In this document: positions 4,811 through 6,258 of the stretch, in pieces
Position numbering within the stretch: position 1 is the first letter of the stretch
How the letters are laid out: each line of letters opens with the position of its first letter
Source: Phycisphaerae bacterium
GTDB taxonomy: Bacteria > Planctomycetota > Phycisphaerae > Sedimentisphaerales > Anaerohalosphaeraceae
DNA length: 6,258 bases
Assembly (NCBI GenBank): GCA_007121565.1
Contig: SKKI01000215.1
Coordinates: forward strand, 1 to 6,258
Reading direction: 5' to 3'
The notes under the pieces: model-generated
What the model was told of the DNA's origin: nothing
Databases searched by the model: none
Seen by the model: only the letters and a program-made list of their open reading frames with translations
Program-made: the position numbers and the translations under genes

Positions 4811-4916
4811 AAACAGCCGACGCACCGCCAATACGGCAAATTTCAGCCCGAACCGCTCGGCCGCCGGCCACACAACAAGACAGGGGAAGTCTTTTGTTGT
4901 AAATTTCCCTTTTTTT
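4792..4916 (+). ncRNA. Possible ~125-nt structured RNA or attenuated leader upstream of the EF-G-like gene
   Basis: A candidate transcript lies between the extended -10 at 4777-4785 and a T-run at 4910-4916. It has no ATG- or GTG-started frame. The 3' part folds into ACAACAAGAC (4872-4881) / GTCTTTTGTTGT (4889-4900), 10 bp with a 2-nt bulge, with loop AGGGGAA (4882-4888). That loop is complementary to TTCCCTT (4905-4911) just before the T-run, with one G-U pair. The same bases can therefore form an H-type pseudoknot, or an alternative terminator stem that competes with the first hairpin. The structure ends 4 bp before the EF-G -35 box. No RNA family is recognised; this is inference from promoter, fold and T-run. 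Confidence 0.3.
4872..4916 (+). terminator. Hairpin/terminator-like structure before the EF-G-like promoter
   Basis: Terminator stem AGGGGAA (4882-4888) / TTCCCTT (4905-4911), 7 bp with one G-U pair, 16-nt loop, followed by T residues to 4916 (seven T at 4910-4916). It is in competition with, or pseudoknotted to, the 10-bp hairpin 4872-4900. It would stop plus-strand transcripts just before the EF-G promoter, either insulating it or acting as an attenuator. Confidence 0.5.
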
Positions 4917-4920
4917 GTGC

Positions 4921-4949
4921 TTGATAAGACCGGCCCGGTTGTCTATACT
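4921..4949 (+). promoter_or_regulatory. Sigma70-type promoter of the EF-G-like gene
   Basis: -35 TTGATA (4921-4926), 17-bp spacer, -10 TATACT (4944-4949); each hexamer has five of six consensus bases. Initiation near 4956 gives a ~50-nt leader before the GTG at 5006, with GGAGG at 4991-4995 as ribosome-binding site. Confidence 0.75.
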
Positions 4950-5005
4950 TCGCAGTTTCGTGTGAACCAGAGAACGAACGCAAGATAATCGGAGGTTCAG
5001 GAATC

Positions 5006-6258
5006 GTGGCTACTCTACAAGATATTCGCAATATTGTGCTGCTGGGACATGGCAACAGCGGCAAAACCACGCTGGCCGAGGCCATTTTGCACACCGCCGG
5101 CGTAACCAACCGACTCGGGTCGATCGACGAGAAGAATACGGTCAGCGACTATGACGAGGAGGAAAAGGAGCGGGGCAACTCGATTCACGCCTCGCTGCTG
5201 TATTGCGACTACAAAGGCAAACTGATCAATATCATCGATACGCCGGGGTATCCGGATTTTGTCGGCGGAGCGCTGCCGGGGATTCCGGCCGCCGAGGTCG
5301 CGGTAATGGTGGTCAACGCCGCCAACGGCATCGAGATGAACACCCGCAAGCTGTTCCAGGCCGCCACCGACGCGGGCAAGGCGCGGCTGATTGTCATCAA
5401 CCGCATTGACGCCGACAATGTCGATCTGGCTGAGCTGCTGGCCCAGCTCCAGGAGACTTTCGGCACGCAATGCCGCTGCGCGAACCTGCCCGGCGAAGAC
5501 AAAAAGTCGGTGATCGACTGTACTGCCGCCCCCAGCGGCAGCTCGCCGGTCATGGACGTCGAGCAGGCCTACACCGAACTGATGGAAAGCGCCATCGAGG
5601 CCGATGAGGCATTGATGGAAAGCTACCTGGGCGGCGAGGAGATCGGCCCGGACAAGCTCGGGGCGGTGATTGCCAAAGCCATGCTGGCCGGTACGCTTAT
5701 TCCGATCGTCTTTACCGACGCCCGCCACGAAGTGGGCATTACCGAGCTGCTTGACGTGATCGCCAACTACGGGCCCTCACCGGCCGATGCGCCGCCTGCA
5801 GTTCTGAAACATGGCGACGACACCGTCGAGGTCAAGCCCGATCCCAACGGCCCGCTGTGCGGCCTGGTCTTTCGCGTGGGCTTTGACCCCCGCTCCAATA
5901 TGAAGCAGGCCTCGATTCGGCTGTTCAGCGGGCAGTTGACCGCCTCGACGCAATTGCTGGTCAACGACGCCCGAAAACCCCTGCGTCCCGGCCACCCGCT
6001 CAAGATGCAGGGCGCCGAGACCAAGGAACTTGAGGCCGGCACCTGCGGCGATGTTGTAACGCTGGCCAAGCTCGACGACCTGCACCTGGGCGATATGGTG
6101 CATGACGGGCAGTTCAGCGGCGCCTTTGCGATGCCGTCGCTGCCGAATCCGATGTTCTCGCTGGCGATGGAGCCGGCCTCGCGGGGCGATGAGAATAAAA
6201 TCAGCGCGGCCCTGGACCGTCTGACCGATGAGGATCCGTGCTTTAAGGTCACCCGTGA
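5006..6258 (+). CDS. EF-G-like translational GTPase (EF-G2/FusA2-type paralogue), 3' truncated by window edge
   Basis: First ~417 residues of a protein expected to be ~690 long, a paralogue of elongation factor G. Start: GTG at 5006 after GGAGG (~10-nt spacing); N-terminus MATLQDIRNIVLLGHGNSGKT. G domain: P-loop GHGNSGKTT (14-22), switch I ERGNSI (55-60; EF-G has ERGITI), G3 DTPGYPDF (78-85; EF-G has DTPGHVDF), G4 NRID (132-135; usually NKxD), G5 weak (FTDARHEVGITELLD, where EF-G has a GSA motif). Domain II beta-barrel ~275-365 (LCGLVFRVGFDP ... GDVVTLAKLDDLHLGDMV), then the start of domain III (NPMFSLAMEPASRGDENKIS, ~380-400). The catalytic His after DTPG is Tyr82, as in 'EF-G-like' paralogues of several phyla, suggesting slow hydrolysis or a role apart from normal translocation. 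It has a strong own promoter and is divergent from the fumarase beta gene. The main elongation EF-G is probably encoded elsewhere. Confidence 0.92.
   Translation, partial: MATLQDIRNIVLLGHGNSGKTTLAEAILHTAGVTNRLGSIDEKNTVSDYDEEEKERGNSIHASLLYCDYKGKLINIIDTPGYPDFVGGALPGIPAAEVAVMVVNAANGIEMNTRKLFQAATDAGKARLIVINRIDADNVDLAELLAQLQETFGTQCRCANLPGEDKKSVIDCTAAPSGSSPVMDVEQAYTELMESAIEADEALMESYLGGEEIGPDKLGAVIAKAMLAGTLIPIVFTDARHEVGITELLDVIANYGPSPADAPPAVLKHGDDTVEVKPDPNGPLCGLVFRVGFDPRSNMKQASIRLFSGQLTASTQLLVNDARKPLRPGHPLKMQGAETKELEAGTCGDVVTLAKLDDLHLGDMVHDGQFSGAFAMPSLPNPMFSLAMEPASRGDENKISAALDRLTDEDPCFKVTR

Noticed and set aside
5015..5728. 237-codon minus-strand frame opposite the EF-G-like gene
   Set aside because: The plus strand carries intact P-loop, DTPG and NRID motifs; the antisense frame has no recognisable domain and is a shadow.
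1..6258. CRISPR arrays, insertion sequences, rRNA, phage or toxin-antitoxin genes
   Set aside because: No regularly spaced repeats, transposase or integrase motifs, or rRNA signatures were seen on either strand.

Overview
The window looks like a piece of a bacterial chromosome, and Planctomycetota (perhaps Phycisphaerae) is the best guess. The signs are GC-rich coding DNA with AT-richer spacers, an EF-G paralogue of the 'DTPGY' type, an MpgII/MagIII-like glycosylase, a divergent YchF-like protein, and a GGGTGGGC..GCCCACC inverted-repeat element of a sort I associate with that phylum. This assignment is inference; there is no rRNA or other marker here. No phage, transposase or CRISPR genes are visible.

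Layout. (1) 2-598 (+): the 3' end of a TolC-type outer-membrane efflux gene. (2) 599-913: no secure gene. It holds a hairpin and an open minus-strand frame of 54 codons that could be a gene remnant. (3) 914-1070 (-): a self-contained tRNA-Pro(GGG) unit with sigma70-type promoter, tRNA and intrinsic terminator. (4) 1044-1891 (-): a monofunctional-type HhH DNA glycosylase followed by an ATGA-overlapping 66-codon frame that runs into the tRNA promoter. (5) 1975-2402 (-): a small lipoprotein gene with its terminator. (6) 2445-2875: AT-rich spacer without a convincing gene. (7) 2876-4733 (-): fumarase class I beta subunit, a BIME-like double inverted repeat, a divergent YchF-family NTPase, and a possible 60-codon overlapping frame. 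(8) 4734-5005: a divergent control region with promoters on both strands and a hairpin/terminator structure that could end a short plus-strand RNA. (9) 5006-6258 (+): the first ~417 codons of an EF-G-like translational GTPase, running off the edge.

How the parts fit. Most genes are housekeeping-like: translation (tRNA-Pro, EF-G paralogue, YchF relative), base-excision repair, central carbon metabolism and the cell envelope. The minus-strand genes form short units separated by terminators and do not form one functional operon. The fumarase beta gene has no alpha partner next to it. The most unusual points are the structured segment upstream of the EF-G promoter, the motif losses in both NTPases, the three-cysteine tail of the glycosylase, and the repeat element that supplies the fumarase stop codon. 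I found no clear new defence or mobile system.
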